64,000 nt of DNA, from the NCBI RefSeq assembly GCF_002156875.1, contig NZ_NCSY01000002.1:558001-622000 (forward strand), given 5' to 3'. The DNA is from Bacillus sp. EAC (GTDB taxonomy: Bacteria > Bacillota > Bacilli > Bacillales > Bacillaceae_G). A model generated the notes under the pieces. That model searched no databases. It had not been told where the DNA came from and saw only the letters and a program-made list of their open reading frames with translations. The translations under genes and the position numbers were made by a program. This document shows, in pieces, positions 16,434-25,475 of the stretch; within the stretch, counting starts at the first letter, position 1, and every line of letters starts with the position of its first letter.

Positions 16434-17471
16434 ATGGCGAACAATCGATTTGAAGATAAAGTAGCGAAACAACTACATGAAATTCCGTTATCAGTTTTAG
16501 ATTTGGCTCCAGTTGTAGAAGGCAGTACACCAGCTCAAGCTTTTAAGAATAGTTTAGACTTAGCACAGCACGCTGAAAAATTAGGATACAATCGATATTG
16601 GTTTGCCGAACATCATAATATGCCTGCAGTTGCGAGTTCAGCAACATCCGTTGTAATTGGCCACATCGCAAGTGGTACTTCAACAATTCGAGTTGGATCA
16701 GGTGGCATTATGTTACCAAATCATGCCCCACTAGTGATTGCTGAACAATTTGGTACTCTTGAGTCACTTCACCCAGGAAGAATTGATTTAGGTCTAGGAA
16801 GAGCACCTGGAAGTGATATGTTAACTACACGGGCTTTACGTAGAGATTTAAGAAGTGGTGAGCATTTCCCTGAGCAACTTGAAGAATTACGAACTTATTT
16901 TGATCCATCTATCGCAAATGGTAAAGCTCATGTCCAGGCCGTTCCAGGTGAAGGATTAGATGTACCGATTTGGTTATTAGGTTCAAGTGGTTTTAGTGCA
17001 CAATTAGCTGCAGAGCTTGGTCTTCCTTTTGCATTCGCGGCACACTTCGCTCCTGACTATACAGTTCAAGCGATGCAAATCTACCATAATAACTTCAAAC
17101 CATCCAATGTATTATCTGAACCTTATTCTATGATTGGTCTAAATGTTGTTGTTGCTGATACTGATCAAGAAGCAAAAAGACTTTTCACAACACAAGAACA
17201 ATCTTTCTTAAATCTTGTTCGAGGTGGTAAACCAACATTACTAAAGCCACCTGTAGATGATATGGATAAAATTTGGAACCCTTATGAAAAACAAACATTA
17301 CAAAATCAAATGAGATTATCTGCAATAGGTAATATCGACACTGTAAAAGAAAAGCTCCAAGCCGTCTTAAATATTACGAAGGCAGATGAAATCATGGTGA
17401 ATGGTTCGGTATTTGATCATTCTGCTCGTTTATATTCATATGAACTATTAAGCATTGCTGCAAAGAAATAA
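16434..17471 (+). CDS. luciferase-like (LLM class) flavin-dependent monooxygenase
   Basis: 345 residues, bacterial-luciferase TIM barrel. [11 protein letters not shown] (about 52-62), [12 protein letters not shown] (about 80-91), [33 protein letters not shown]-type blocks and the C-terminal [10 protein letters not shown] are typical of the YwcH/MsnO8-like group. These use FMNH2 and O2 on unknown small organic substrates. AGGAGG ribosome site seven bases before the ATG; a terminator follows the stop, so it is monocistronic. Confidence 0.88.
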   Translation: MANNRFEDKVAKQLHEIPLSVLDLAPVVEGSTPAQAFKNSLDLAQHAEKLGYNRYWFAEHHNMPAVASSATSVVIGHIASGTSTIRVGSGGIMLPNHAPLVIAEQFGTLESLHPGRIDLGLGRAPGSDMLTTRALRRDLRSGEHFPEQLEELRTYFDPSIANGKAHVQAVPGEGLDVPIWLLGSSGFSAQLAAELGLPFAFAAHFAPDYTVQAMQIYHNNFKPSNVLSEPYSMIGLNVVVADTDQEAKRLFTTQEQSFLNLVRGGKPTLLKPPVDDMDKIWNPYEKQTLQNQMRLSAIGNIDTVKEKLQAVLNITKADEIMVNGSVFDHSARLYSYELLSIAAKK

Positions 17472-17478
17472 AAATAAA

Positions 17479-17515
17479 AAATGGAGAGCTTTGACCTAAA
17501 GTCTACTCTCCATTT
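17479..17515. terminator. bidirectional intrinsic terminator
   Basis: 10-bp stem AAATGGAGAG/CTCTCCATTT, between the convergent monooxygenase and SRPBCC genes. Confidence 0.8.
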
Positions 17516-17517
17516 CA

Positions 17518-17970
17518 TTATAAATTTAAAGCTTCTTGCTCAACTCTATTTAAAAAGTCTTCAACAACTTTCTTAGCACCTTTTTTGTTACCAAGCTTAA
17601 GCATTGCTCTCCCAACAAAATTAACTCCTTTATTCGTGCCTTCATAAATGAATTTCGTATGTGTTTCATCAATTTTTATAAGTTGAAAAATAAGATTCGT
17701 TTCAAATGCGTTTGCTAAAACAAAGCTTATTTGTTTCTTCTTATTATTCTCTTTATCTTCATAAGCCAACGTGTCAACTATATATGATTCTACTCTATTA
17801 CCTTCTCTATATGATTGACTATGCTTTGCCCCTACTTCATTTTCATTTTTCTCAATCAATATGTGCTCTTCAACCTTAGGCATGATTTTCTTTATATTTT
17901 TATCAGAAAATAAACTCCACACCTTTTCAATATTTCTTTCAATCAGTATTTCTTCTTTCCATTGGATCAC
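17518..17970 (-). CDS. SRPBCC (START-like) family protein
   Basis: 150 residues with the polyketide-cyclase/START fold pattern: an N-terminal strand-helix (WKEEILIERNIEKVWSLFSD), then beta strands and a long C-terminal helix (VVEDFLNRVEQEALNL). Such proteins bind hydrophobic ligands in a cavity. It overlaps the upstream merR frame by four bases, so the two share a transcript and a ligand- or stress-linked role is possible. Confidence 0.75.
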   Translation of the reverse strand: MIQWKEEILIERNIEKVWSLFSDKNIKKIMPKVEEHILIEKNENEVGAKHSQSYREGNRVESYIVDTLAYEDKENNKKKQISFVLANAFETNLIFQLIKIDETHTKFIYEGTNKGVNFVGRAMLKLGNKKGAKKVVEDFLNRVEQEALNL

Positions 17971-18312
17971 TCTTTTTCCTCCTTACCTGACTCAATAAAA
18001 TGATCAATCTCTTCAACTTGAAGATGTAGGTCTTCAAGTTGCGTAAGTATATTTTTTCTTTTTTGTATTAACAAATCTTCTAGGTGTGTGAATGATTCAT
18101 CTTCCATAACAGAAATCATTTCTTGTATTGCAAATCCAAATCTACGCAACTTTCCTAAAAGTATCGCAAGAAAATAGATCCCATCATCGTAATATCGATA
18201 ATGATTTGCTGGATCAATATAAGCTGGTTCAAGCAATTTCACTTTTCGCATAATATCTCAGTGTTTCTTTACTTAATCCAGTCAATTCTGCAAAATCACT
18301 TATTTTATACAT
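17967..18312 (-). pseudogene. MerR-family regulator, broken by a one-base frameshift
   Basis: From ATG 18312 (GGGAGGA ribosome site) the frame reads MYKISDFAELTGLSKETLRYYA, the classical MerR helix-turn-helix, then runs into TGA after seven wrong codons. Removing one A from the AAAA run (plus-strand T 18243-18246) restores YYAKVKLLEPAYID and the remaining 94 codons, giving the expected 114 residues with a C-terminal coiled coil. The downstream piece alone lacks the DNA-binding helix. Either the gene is inactivated, or this is a sequencing error or phase-variable slip site. Confidence 0.85.
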
Positions 18313-18329
18313 GATCGTCCTCCCACTTT

Positions 18330-18361
18330 ATCTTAAACTGTGGGGTACACCACATGGTCAA
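18330..18361 (-). promoter_or_regulatory. MerR-type promoter with 20-base spacer and central dyad
   Basis: Minus strand TTGACC, a 20-base spacer containing the dyad GTGGTGTACCCCAC, then TAAGAT. The over-long spacer with a central palindrome is the hallmark of MerR-activated promoters, so the merR-SRPBCC operon is probably autoregulated. Confidence 0.75.
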
Positions 18362-18447
18362 TATCTTTTTATTAAAGTATAACGAATAGAACGATGAATA
18401 CAAAGCTTATCCTTATTTTTTAGCGGTTCTCGTAAACATTTTTTCTT

Positions 18448-18500
18448 TGGTTAGTTTCCGCTACATGTCGCTCGCTTTACGTGGGGATCGTCGAGCCTCT
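18448..18500 (+). repeat. decayed left part of the dispersed repeat
   Basis: TTAGTTTCCGCTAC, CTCGCTTTACGTGGGG and GAGCCTC match successive blocks of the 130-bp repeat; the right half is missing. Confidence 0.55.
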
Positions 18501-18573
18501 CATTTGAAAAGAGCATAAAAAAAAGAATTTCCACCTCATTTGCCAGCAGAAATTCCAAATTGTTTTAATTGCC

Positions 18574-19002
18574 CTATCTTTGACTTCTACGATATTTATA
18601 TTGATTCCATTGGAAGTGAATAAAGCATCCAATACAAAAACCATTTATCGCTATGAAAGCAGCTAATGCAACCATAATTGAAAAGACTAAAAATAAAATT
18701 GTCCAACCTACTAACGCACTAATGAAAGCAATGGTTAAACAAAATACCGCAATGATTTGATTAAAATTTTGCTGACTTTTATCTTCTTGATGATAAGCAG
18801 TAAACTCCTTTTTCAGGAAGTTTTTAGCGATTCTCATAATCGGGTTAAAATCAAACAAGATACCACCTAGACCACTAATTAAGGGAATTAATAATATCCA
18901 ATATTGCCCTGTCAACCAGGTTAATAAAACTGATAATACAATTGTCCACTGATTCGTTTTAACCAAGGGCTGAGGAATCGTTCCGTTTTTTGAATTCGCC
19001 AT
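18574..19002 (-). CDS. DUF4395 family membrane protein
   Basis: 142 residues with four hydrophobic helices; PQPLVKTNQWTIVLSVL at the N terminus and a C-terminal CIGCFIHFQW with two cysteines fit the DUF4395 family. That family is often found beside thiosulfate-sulfurtransferase or redox genes, but none is present here. Start placed at ATG 19002; a TTG just before it extends the frame by one codon. Function unknown. Confidence 0.72.
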   Translation of the reverse strand: MANSKNGTIPQPLVKTNQWTIVLSVLLTWLTGQYWILLIPLISGLGGILFDFNPIMRIAKNFLKKEFTAYHQEDKSQQNFNQIIAVFCLTIAFISALVGWTILFLVFSIMVALAAFIAINGFCIGCFIHFQWNQYKYRRSQR

Positions 19003-19132
19003 CAATAAACCAACCTTTCACATCGGAATAGTTTAGTATTATCATAATATGATTCAAGAGATCTGACAATTAATAAATACATTTTATTATTTTTTATACA
19101 TTCTGTTTCCGATAACTTTGTTGCTAATGATC

Positions 19133-19196
19133 TCCGGGGACAACTCGCCTTTCCGATACTCCCACAGAAATCTCACTCCTTCCGCTTTAAGCATTT
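19133..19196 (+). repeat. decayed right part of the dispersed repeat
   Basis: CTCCCACAGAAATCTCACTCCTTCCG corresponds to the right-hand block CTCCCACAGGAGTCTCGCACCTTCCG of the full copies with several changes. It occupies most of the 300-bp gap upstream of the DUF4395 gene. Confidence 0.5.
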
Positions 19197-19263
19197 TCTA
19201 TACTTAATGTTTGCTTTTACTAAACTTATATAAAACAACAAATTTTTAGTAAAAAACCTACAT

Positions 19264-19290
19264 AAAAAAAGCGACCTCAAAAAGATCGCT
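19264..19290 (-). terminator. intrinsic terminator of cdaS
   Basis: AGCGA/TCGCT stem extended past one mismatch, followed by seven T on the minus strand. Confidence 0.65.
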
Positions 19291-19303
19291 AACAAATTAC
19301 TAT

Positions 19304-19933
19304 TTAATTCATATGTGGTGCACCAGATTGAACTGGATACAAGTTACCTTGAAATGCAAAGGATATTTTCCCTGTCTCTTCAGAAACGACTAGTACTAGT
19401 GCATCACTTCGTTCTGATAGACCGATAGCTGCCCGATGTCTTGTCCCAAGCTTCTTATTCTCATATGTGATTTTTGATAATGGTAGGACATTTCCTGCCG
19501 AGATAATCATATTCCCTTCAACTAAAACGGCTCCATCGTGTAGAGGGCTCCCCGGATAAAAGATTGATTCCAAAAGTGCCGGGGATAAATTAGCTCCAAC
19601 CGGAATCCCAGAACTCATTAGTTGATGAAGTGGATCATCTCTTTTTATGACGATTAAACCACCATGCTTTCGCTCTGATAAATGTTGGATTGAAATCGTC
19701 AGTTCATCAAAAATATCTGTAAATGGTGAAAGATAGGAGTTTAAATAAAATGAAGATGCTTGCAATTGCAATTGATTAAAGATTCGATGTATATTTTCAA
19801 ATTCAGTTAATATTCCACATCCTTGCACTTCAATTTTATTAATCATACTTTCGATTTTTGAATTGATTTGCGAAAGTGTACTTGATAAATTTTTCTTAAT
19901 GACTGGTGTTAACTGTGATTCCATTTCGTCCAT
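19304..19933 (-). CDS. cdaS: sporulation-type diadenylate cyclase
   Basis: 209 residues. Helical N-terminal region (about 1-75) followed by a DisA_N/DAC domain with the catalytic motifs SPLHDGAV (near 133) and GTRHRAAIG (near 163). This condenses two ATP into c-di-AMP. The architecture without membrane helices or DisA helix-hairpin domain is that of CdaS (YojJ), the forespore enzyme of bacilli, where the N-terminal helices inhibit activity. A GAATA box and a GGGAAAAGTA stretch about 50 bases upstream loosely fit a forespore sigma promoter. Only diadenylate cyclase in the window. Confidence 0.9.
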   Translation of the reverse strand: MDEMESQLTPVIKKNLSSTLSQINSKIESMINKIEVQGCGILTEFENIHRIFNQLQLQASSFYLNSYLSPFTDIFDELTISIQHLSERKHGGLIVIKRDDPLHQLMSSGIPVGANLSPALLESIFYPGSPLHDGAVLVEGNMIISAGNVLPLSKITYENKKLGTRHRAAIGLSERSDALVLVVSEETGKISFAFQGNLYPVQSGAPHMN

Positions 19934-20031
19934 ACGATCTTCAACTCACTTTCAAACCGGAATACCTTCTAATACTTTTCCCACCGAGTGAAAAGATATT
20001 CCATTCTTTACCATCAACTATTTTCCAAATT

Positions 20032-20067
20032 AAAAAACCTCGAAAGGCAGTATGCCAATCGAGGTTT
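20032..20067 (-). terminator. intrinsic terminator with internal hairpin
   Basis: Outer stem AAACCTCG/CGAGGTTT (20035-20042, 20060-20067) and inner GGCA/TGCC; six T on the minus strand. Ends the YjcQ-like gene. Confidence 0.82.
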
Positions 20068-20113
20068 AATAGTATCTATACCCATTTAATAATTAAGATC
20101 TAATCTATCTATT

Positions 20114-20386
20114 TTATTTTAATAATTCAATTACTTTAACCATTCCTGCCGGTGTAATTGACACATTACTAAAAGAAGGTATTTCGGTTTGATCTACTTC
20201 ACTTTTAACCCATATTATTCCCTTGATAAATCCTTCTTGCTCTAGTTCTATTAATGCAGGTGTAACGTATTCGAAAGCTACTCCAACTTCATTATGAATC
20301 CCTTTTTCAAAATTTGGCATTTTTTCTTGAAGTTCTTTAAAAATAGCTAATAGTATCATCTCTGCATCCGAAATCATCGTAGACAT
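20114..20386 (-). CDS. YjcQ-like winged-helix protein
   Basis: 90 residues. ILLAIFKELQEK, YVTPALIELEQEGFIKGI and ITPAGMVKVIELL give helix-helix-helix-strand order of a small winged helix, matching the YjcQ family found in Bacillus chromosomes and prophages. No phage genes are nearby. AAGGTGG ribosome site. Could regulate transcription, but family function is not established. Confidence 0.65.
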   Translation of the reverse strand: MSTMISDAEMILLAIFKELQEKMPNFEKGIHNEVGVAFEYVTPALIELEQEGFIKGIIWVKSEVDQTEIPSFSNVSITPAGMVKVIELLK

Positions 20387-20513
20387 TTAAACACCACCTT
20401 TCTATACTAGCTTTCGACAAAAGATGGCATTTTCCTTTTTTTTCCTTTAAATTCCAAATAATTTTTCACATTTTTATTAACTTTTTACGTAAACATTGTT
20501 TCTATTTAATATT

Positions 20514-20595
20514 GGGTTAGTTTCCGTAACAGGATACTCGCTTTTTTTATGGGTGGGGACCGAGCATCATGTCGTGCAATCGCTCACATCTCCCA
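20514..20595 (+). repeat. decayed copy of the dispersed repeat
   Basis: GTTAGTTTCCGTAACAGGATACTCGCTTT, GTGGGGACCGAGC and CTCCCACT follow the block order of the full repeat with indels. No gene in 20387-20635. Confidence 0.5.
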
Positions 20596-20635
20596 CTACA
20601 ATGTCCTTCTAAAAAACAATCATTTAGAAAAAGAG

Positions 20636-22342
20636 TTATTTTTTTAATAATTTGTTTGTTTTTTCAACTACCTTTTGAGTACTAATGTTAGGTACTTTGT
20701 TATTGTCGATTTTGTATTTTTGCTTTAACAAAATAATGCGTTTTACACTTTGGTTTATTCTATCTTCCGAAATCTTTCCATTTTGTACGGCTGCTTGGAT
20801 TGCTTTAAAAACCGCTCTTACTTTATTCGGATCATGCGCAACCATAATAATATCACTACCTGCTTGAATGGATTTGACCGCAGCATTTGGTAAATCGTAG
20901 TGTTTTTCAATTGCTGCCATCGTCATATCATCAGTCATCACGACTCCACTATAGTGTAAATCGTTTCGTAATATGTTAGTGATTACATTTTTAGACATAG
21001 ATGATGGAAACTTCGAATCAATTTTCGGCAATAAAATGTGAGCAATCATAACGGCATCTGCTTTTTGCTGAATTGCATTTTCAAAAGGAATTAACTCTAA
21101 ATGCTTTAAGTCATTATAAGTTTTATTAACAACCGGTAAATCTAGATGTGAATCTACCCCCGTATCACCATGACCAGGGAAATGCTTAACGACTGGAATT
21201 ATTCGTTCTGATTGGATTCCTTCCATTGTCTTGATTCCTAATTTACTAACTATCGAAGCATTATTTCCAAATGATCGATCACCAATAACAGGATTATTCG
21301 GGTTACTATTAATATCTAATACTGGTGCAAAATCAGTGTTAAATCCAAATATCTTTAACTGTTCACCTAGTATTTGGCCAATTTCATATGAAAAATTCGA
21401 ATTGTTTCGCTTTCCAATTTGTTCATTTGTAGGAATATTACCTAACTTCTCAGGTAAACGAGATATTCTCCCGCCTTCTTGATCTACTCCAAATAAAATT
21501 GGTAAAGAATTAGAACCGTTAGCACTTTTCATCGAGTTGATTAACTTAACGGTCTGATTCTTATCTTTCAAGTTCTCGCTATAAAATATAAACCCACCTA
21601 TTTTATATTGCTGAATAAGATTTTTTAAATCGCCTGAATACGTAGGACCATAGAATCCTGATAAAATCATTTGACCAATTTTTTCATTAAGTGACATTTC
21701 ATTTAAAAGATTGTCAATATTTGAACTAACATTTGTATTATTTCCACTTGGATTATTTCCATTTATAAGTAATACAGCAGTATGATGTAATGATGGATTA
21801 GGATTTTCATTTGTCGGTCGAGCTAGTATAAATTTTAATTCGTATGTTTTAGATAAACGGTAATCAAGGATAATTTGATCAACATTCTGATCTTTATAAT
21901 ATTTAGTAGATGTTGGTTTCTTTAATGTTTCAAGAATGGATTCAAAGTGAATTTGATTCAAGCGTGAGTCATATGATCTGGCCTCAAAAATACTTCCTGC
22001 ATGTTTAGTTCCAATTGCAAATGCTGGATTTGAATAGGTTAAAAAAGTACCTTGTGCGATTGACTCTTCCTGGTCCGGCGTTCCAAATTCTTTTGTAATA
22101 TCAGTCATTGTTGTTTTTCCAACAGTAATATTCGTTTTCCCATCTATTTTTCCAGCTTTTGCATTAGAAATAATATTAGCTAACAGTTCATCCGTATTGT
22201 CAGGTACTTGTACCTCACTTTCAACAGGATTACTTCTAGTAGTTTTAGGGGTTTCCTTCGAGATTTTAGTATTTACATAAAAAACTACTCCTGCACCTAT
22301 TAGAAACAAAATTAAAATCAAACTCACAACTTTTTTAATCAT
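20636..22342 (-). CDS. secreted/anchored beta-N-acetylhexosaminidase (GH3) with N-terminal YjgB-like domain
   Basis: 568 residues: N-terminal membrane anchor (about 4-24), linker, a region at about 60-200 that resembles the DUF4309/YjgB domain (VGKTTMTDITKEFGTPDQEE, LNQIHF), then a GH3 catalytic domain at about 215-545. GH3 landmarks: GVDQEGGRISRLP, KHFPGHGDTGVDSHLDLP (catalytic His and Asp region) and VVMTDDMTMAAI. It probably removes GlcNAc from peptidoglycan fragments during cell-wall recycling, as NagZ/YbbD. The extra N-terminal domain is not part of standard NagZ. Confidence 0.85.
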   Translation of the reverse strand: MIKKVVSLILILFLIGAGVVFYVNTKISKETPKTTRSNPVESEVQVPDNTDELLANIISNAKAGKIDGKTNITVGKTTMTDITKEFGTPDQEESIAQGTFLTYSNPAFAIGTKHAGSIFEARSYDSRLNQIHFESILETLKKPTSTKYYKDQNVDQIILDYRLSKTYELKFILARPTNENPNPSLHHTAVLLINGNNPSGNNTNVSSNIDNLLNEMSLNEKIGQMILSGFYGPTYSGDLKNLIQQYKIGGFIFYSENLKDKNQTVKLINSMKSANGSNSLPILFGVDQEGGRISRLPEKLGNIPTNEQIGKRNNSNFSYEIGQILGEQLKIFGFNTDFAPVLDINSNPNNPVIGDRSFGNNASIVSKLGIKTMEGIQSERIIPVVKHFPGHGDTGVDSHLDLPVVNKTYNDLKHLELIPFENAIQQKADAVMIAHILLPKIDSKFPSSMSKNVITNILRNDLHYSGVVMTDDMTMAAIEKHYDLPNAAVKSIQAGSDIIMVAHDPNKVRAVFKAIQAAVQNGKISEDRINQSVKRIILLKQKYKIDNNKVPNISTQKVVEKTNKLLKK

Positions 22343-22486
22343 TGTCCCCTCCTAAAAATATGTTTTTATAACAATCAAATTCTTAAAATTAATGCACATG
22401 CCATCCTATGTTTTAAAAAAATACCGGGTACCAACCCATCTCGTACTGCATACGATGTGGAAGATATTAAGGAGGGACCATTACGA

Positions 22487-23401
22487 ATGACGATCAAAGA
22501 ATTTTATGCAGTTAAAAATCACTTCGACCATAAATATAGAAATAGCCAGTTAAATCAATTAAACCCTTATTCCTATTATCCCCAAAATTGGAATAACGAA
22601 TATACAGCAAATCCATATGAATCCCATTATTACCCAGATCAAACTGACTTTTTCCATCGTCACCAATCACAAATAACATTTGTATTAGTCCATGGTTCAT
22701 GGGTTGATCCTAGTTTTTGGAACGGTATTTCCGCAGATTTACGAAAGATGGGTCATGTAGTTCACACACCACAATTGGCGGGGCATGGAACTGATACAAA
22801 CAAAAACGTTACTCATGAGATTGTAACGAAATCCGTTGTTGATTATATTACAACTAAAAATTTAATAAATATTATATTAGTCGGACATAGCTTCGGGGGA
22901 AGTGTCATTCAAAAAGTAGCTGAACAACTCCCTGATCGAATTAAACGGTTAGTCTTTTGGAATGCTTTTGTCTTAAATGATGGAGAAAGTATGGCTGATC
23001 AATTTCCTAAACAAGCTCAAGACTTCTTATTAGGTCTTGCTCAGCAATCAAGTGATCATACGATTAAACTGCCCTTTTCCTATTTTCGAGAAACATTTGT
23101 GAATTTAGCTGATTTACAAACTGCTCAACAAATCTATAACTCTACTACTCCAGAACCAGCTAACCCCCTGGTGGAAAAACTAGATTTAAAGAATTTTTAT
23201 AGGCTAACTACTCCTAGAAGCTTTATTAACTTACAAGAGGACACTGTTATTCCTGCTGGAGAACAATATGGATGGTATCCACATTTAGCTAGCCGTCTAG
23301 GTATTTTCCGATTTATACAAGGGCATGGTGACCATATGTCGACAGCTAAATTACAACCGAGGAGAATTGCACAATTAATTGTGAATGCAGGTAGAGATTG
23401 A
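22487..23401 (+). CDS. alpha/beta hydrolase with N-terminal extension
   Basis: 304 residues from ATG 22487; the frame opens ten codons earlier at a GTG, but AAGGAGG lies inside that stretch and is the ribosome site. Residues about 65-300 are an esterase-type alpha/beta fold: VLVHGSWVDPSFW oxyanion loop, nucleophile elbow GHSFGG, and catalytic His in GHGDHMS. Closest group by motif is the EstC/salicylate-esterase-like family. The first ~60 residues (rich in Asn, Tyr, His, Gln) are not part of the fold and are unusual. Confidence 0.82.
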   Translation: MTIKEFYAVKNHFDHKYRNSQLNQLNPYSYYPQNWNNEYTANPYESHYYPDQTDFFHRHQSQITFVLVHGSWVDPSFWNGISADLRKMGHVVHTPQLAGHGTDTNKNVTHEIVTKSVVDYITTKNLINIILVGHSFGGSVIQKVAEQLPDRIKRLVFWNAFVLNDGESMADQFPKQAQDFLLGLAQQSSDHTIKLPFSYFRETFVNLADLQTAQQIYNSTTPEPANPLVEKLDLKNFYRLTTPRSFINLQEDTVIPAGEQYGWYPHLASRLGIFRFIQGHGDHMSTAKLQPRRIAQLIVNAGRD

Positions 23402-23445
23402 ATATAAAAAACATTTTTACTACTATCCTATGATTTTATCATGAG

Positions 23446-23508
23446 TATTATCTAACTCTCTATGATTTACATTCTGTAATTTCGCTCAGAGTTAGATAAT
23501 ATTTTTTT
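23446..23508 (+). terminator. intrinsic terminator
   Basis: 14-bp perfect stem (23446-23459 with 23488-23501), 28-base loop, seven T. Confidence 0.82.
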
Positions 23509-23633
23509 ATCATGCAATTATAATTTTCTTTTAACCTGCATATATATTTTTTAATAAATATTTAATATATCGAAAACTTGTATTATACTAACATAGTGTA
23601 AAAATATTAAAATACATAATTAGGAGACCGAGT

Positions 23634-24611
23634 ATGAAAAATATTAAGAAACTAGCAACTCTCGTGACCGCATCAACATTATCAGCAGGTATTCTATTAG
23701 GTGCTGTACCAACTACAGCTTCTGCAAAAACATCTCCAAAAATTGTCCAAGCTCAAGCTAATCTAAAAAAACAAGTTAGTGCATACACAAAAACGCTGAC
23801 TAGTTTAAAAAATGAAATTCGAGCTAACGATCGTTTTATCTACGGTTACTATAGTTCATTGCAAGCAGACATTAAAGCATTTACAACGTACAATTATTCT
23901 GGGAAAGATGCGTTAGTTAAAAAAACTGCAACTTTCAAAACTAAAATCGATAAAACACGTAAGGATAACTCAGCTGTAGATATGAAAAAAGTAACAGCTA
24001 CATTTAACACATACATTAAAAAAGCAGATGCTAAAAATGCTAAATCATATTACACAAAACAACGTGCAAAATTAGTTGCAATCTTAAATTACCAAGACAA
24101 TTTCATGTATGATATTGAAGAGTATGCAGATGAAATCGAGTTCCAAATCTATACTGAAAATGATATATATATCCACAACCAATTACCAACTGAGTATGGA
24201 AATTATGAATCAGAAATGACAAAAGCACTTACACGTATGATTGGCTCAATGGTTAAAGTTCAAGAAATTAGCTCGTATGCATACGAAGTTCTAAATATGG
24301 ACTACACAACATATAACCAAATTCAAACTGATAGTGAAAAAATAGTTGAAAAGTATTATAACGGATTTTTAGGAACTGAAGATGATGAAGATTTACAAGA
24401 CCTAGAAAGTGATGATCTATCTGCAGCCATTCAAAAGAGAGATGTCGTAAAAGCTAAAATTGCTCTTTTAAATGCTATGGATGATATTAAAAAGTTGAAC
24501 GATTCATTTGACCAAATGGATCTAGAACTAAAAACTTACAAAGAAAATCTTACAGTTAAGTTCGCAGACAAAGTAAAAGAAAAACCTGCTGACAAACCTG
24601 TAACTGAATAA
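23634..24611 (+). CDS. secreted helical protein, unknown
   Basis: 325 residues with a clear signal peptide (KKLATLVTASTLSAGILL...TASA, cleavage after about residue 32). The mature part is Lys/Ala/Asp-rich and almost entirely predicted helical, with an acidic segment EDDEDLQDLESDD near 255 and a PADKPVTE tail. No known domain recognised. AGGAGA ribosome site, terminator directly after. Probably an extracellular or wall-associated helical-bundle protein. Confidence 0.75.
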   Translation: MKNIKKLATLVTASTLSAGILLGAVPTTASAKTSPKIVQAQANLKKQVSAYTKTLTSLKNEIRANDRFIYGYYSSLQADIKAFTTYNYSGKDALVKKTATFKTKIDKTRKDNSAVDMKKVTATFNTYIKKADAKNAKSYYTKQRAKLVAILNYQDNFMYDIEEYADEIEFQIYTENDIYIHNQLPTEYGNYESEMTKALTRMIGSMVKVQEISSYAYEVLNMDYTTYNQIQTDSEKIVEKYYNGFLGTEDDEDLQDLESDDLSAAIQKRDVVKAKIALLNAMDDIKKLNDSFDQMDLELKTYKENLTVKFADKVKEKPADKPVTE

Positions 24612-24623
24612 CTGCATTATTTG

Positions 24624-24653
24624 AGAAGAGTCATACGTACTCTTCTTTTTTTA
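24624..24653 (+). terminator. intrinsic terminator
   Basis: AGAAGAGT/ACTCTTCT stem (24624-24646) followed by seven T. Confidence 0.88.
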
Positions 24654-24655
24654 AT

Positions 24656-24868
24656 TTAAGAACAAAATAAAAAACAGTCCTTTGTTTGAAAGTCATCTCT
24701 TCCAAAGGACTGTTTTTTATGTTTAAATTGATTTAATTTATCTTTCTTCGTTTTTGTTTTTCGAGTATTTAAATCCATCATCGAAAATGGGCTTCTTCCT
24801 AATTCTGGATTTCTTCTACCTTCTCTTTCTAATTTCTCTCTTAGTTTCTTTGCTTTTGATTTACTCAT
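24656..24868 (-). CDS. small basic protein, unknown
   Basis: 70 residues from ATG 24868 (AGAGGTGG ribosome site); the longer frame to 24937 lacks one. Highly basic N terminus (MSKSKAKKLREKLEREGRRNPE) then RSPFSMMDLNTRKTKTKKDK; I have the impression of a conserved small family in bacilli, function unknown. Its last ~16 codons are formed by a strong terminator hairpin (24671-24718), so the C terminus may be incidental. Confidence 0.6.
   Translation of the reverse strand: MSKSKAKKLREKLEREGRRNPELGRSPFSMMDLNTRKTKTKKDKLNQFKHKKQSFGRDDFQTKDCFLFCS
24671..24718. terminator. bidirectional terminator overlapping the 3' end of a coding frame
   Basis: 14-bp perfect stem AAAACAGTCCTTTG/CAAAGGACTGTTTT with T-runs in both directions, lying inside the last codons of the 24656-24868 gene. 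Confidence 0.82.
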
Positions 24869-24937
24869 CTCATCCACCTCTTTTATTCTTTTCGTTTTAT
24901 TATATACTGCAAATACTATTTTACCACTTCCAACCAA

Positions 24938-25234
24938 CTATTTAATATCTGATTTTGAAATTGGAATAAAGTGATCAAATACTCCGATGACTTTTACTTG
25001 TTTATTAAGTACTCTTACTTCATACAGTGAAAAGAACTTATAGTTATGTGTAGTTGTTGCTGAACTTATTAATTTATCTCCAAGTAGATCAAGTCCAAAA
25101 TCTATATATTTATTTTTAGATTCTTTCTTCAGTTTTTCTTTCGCCCATACTACAAATTCTCCTTTTGTTGGATTTGTTTGAGCTGAAATGATTAGAACAA
25201 CAGCAATGATAACTGCTACGATTAACTTTTTCAT
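24938..25234 (-). CDS. DUF4359-like exported protein
   Basis: 98 residues with an N-terminal signal anchor (KKLIVAVIIAVVLIISAQTNP) and a small C-terminal domain containing HNYKFFSLYEVRVLNKQVKVIGVFDHFIPI, matching the DUF4359 pattern. Function unknown. The ATG is preceded by GGGG. Its stop lies 69 bases before the next gene on the same strand, so the two may be co-transcribed. Confidence 0.7.
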   Translation of the reverse strand: MKKLIVAVIIAVVLIISAQTNPTKGEFVVWAKEKLKKESKNKYIDFGLDLLGDKLISSATTTHNYKFFSLYEVRVLNKQVKVIGVFDHFIPISKSDIK

Positions 25235-25347
25235 ATTACCCCTACCTATCCCAAAGTATTACTTACTATCATAATAGAAAATTCCTTTTTGACCAAATAT
25301 TTTTAACAAATCGGTGTTTTCGTATAGCTAATAATCATGGGAGTTTC

Positions 25348-25475
25348 GTTGATTTCCACTTCAGGATACTCGCTTTCCGTGGGGCAGGCGATGAGCCTCC
25401 TCGTCGCATTCGCTTCTGCGGGGTCTCACCTGTCCTTCTACTCCCACAGGAGTCTCGCACCTTTCGTTTCAATCA
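25348..25475 (+). repeat. dispersed repeat, near full-length copy
   Basis: 128-bp element starting GTTGATTTCCACTTC and ending CGTTTCAATCA. All blocks present: CTCGCTTTCCGTGGGG, GAGCCTCCTCGTCGCATTC, GCGGGGTCTCACCTG, CTCCCACAGGAGTCTCGCACC. Direct repeat of 25575-25701 at a distance of 227 bp. Confidence 0.9.

Noticed and set aside
24671-24718. reading the terminator palindrome as a separate small RNA
   Set aside because: Fits an ordinary bidirectional terminator between convergent genes; no independent promoter seen.
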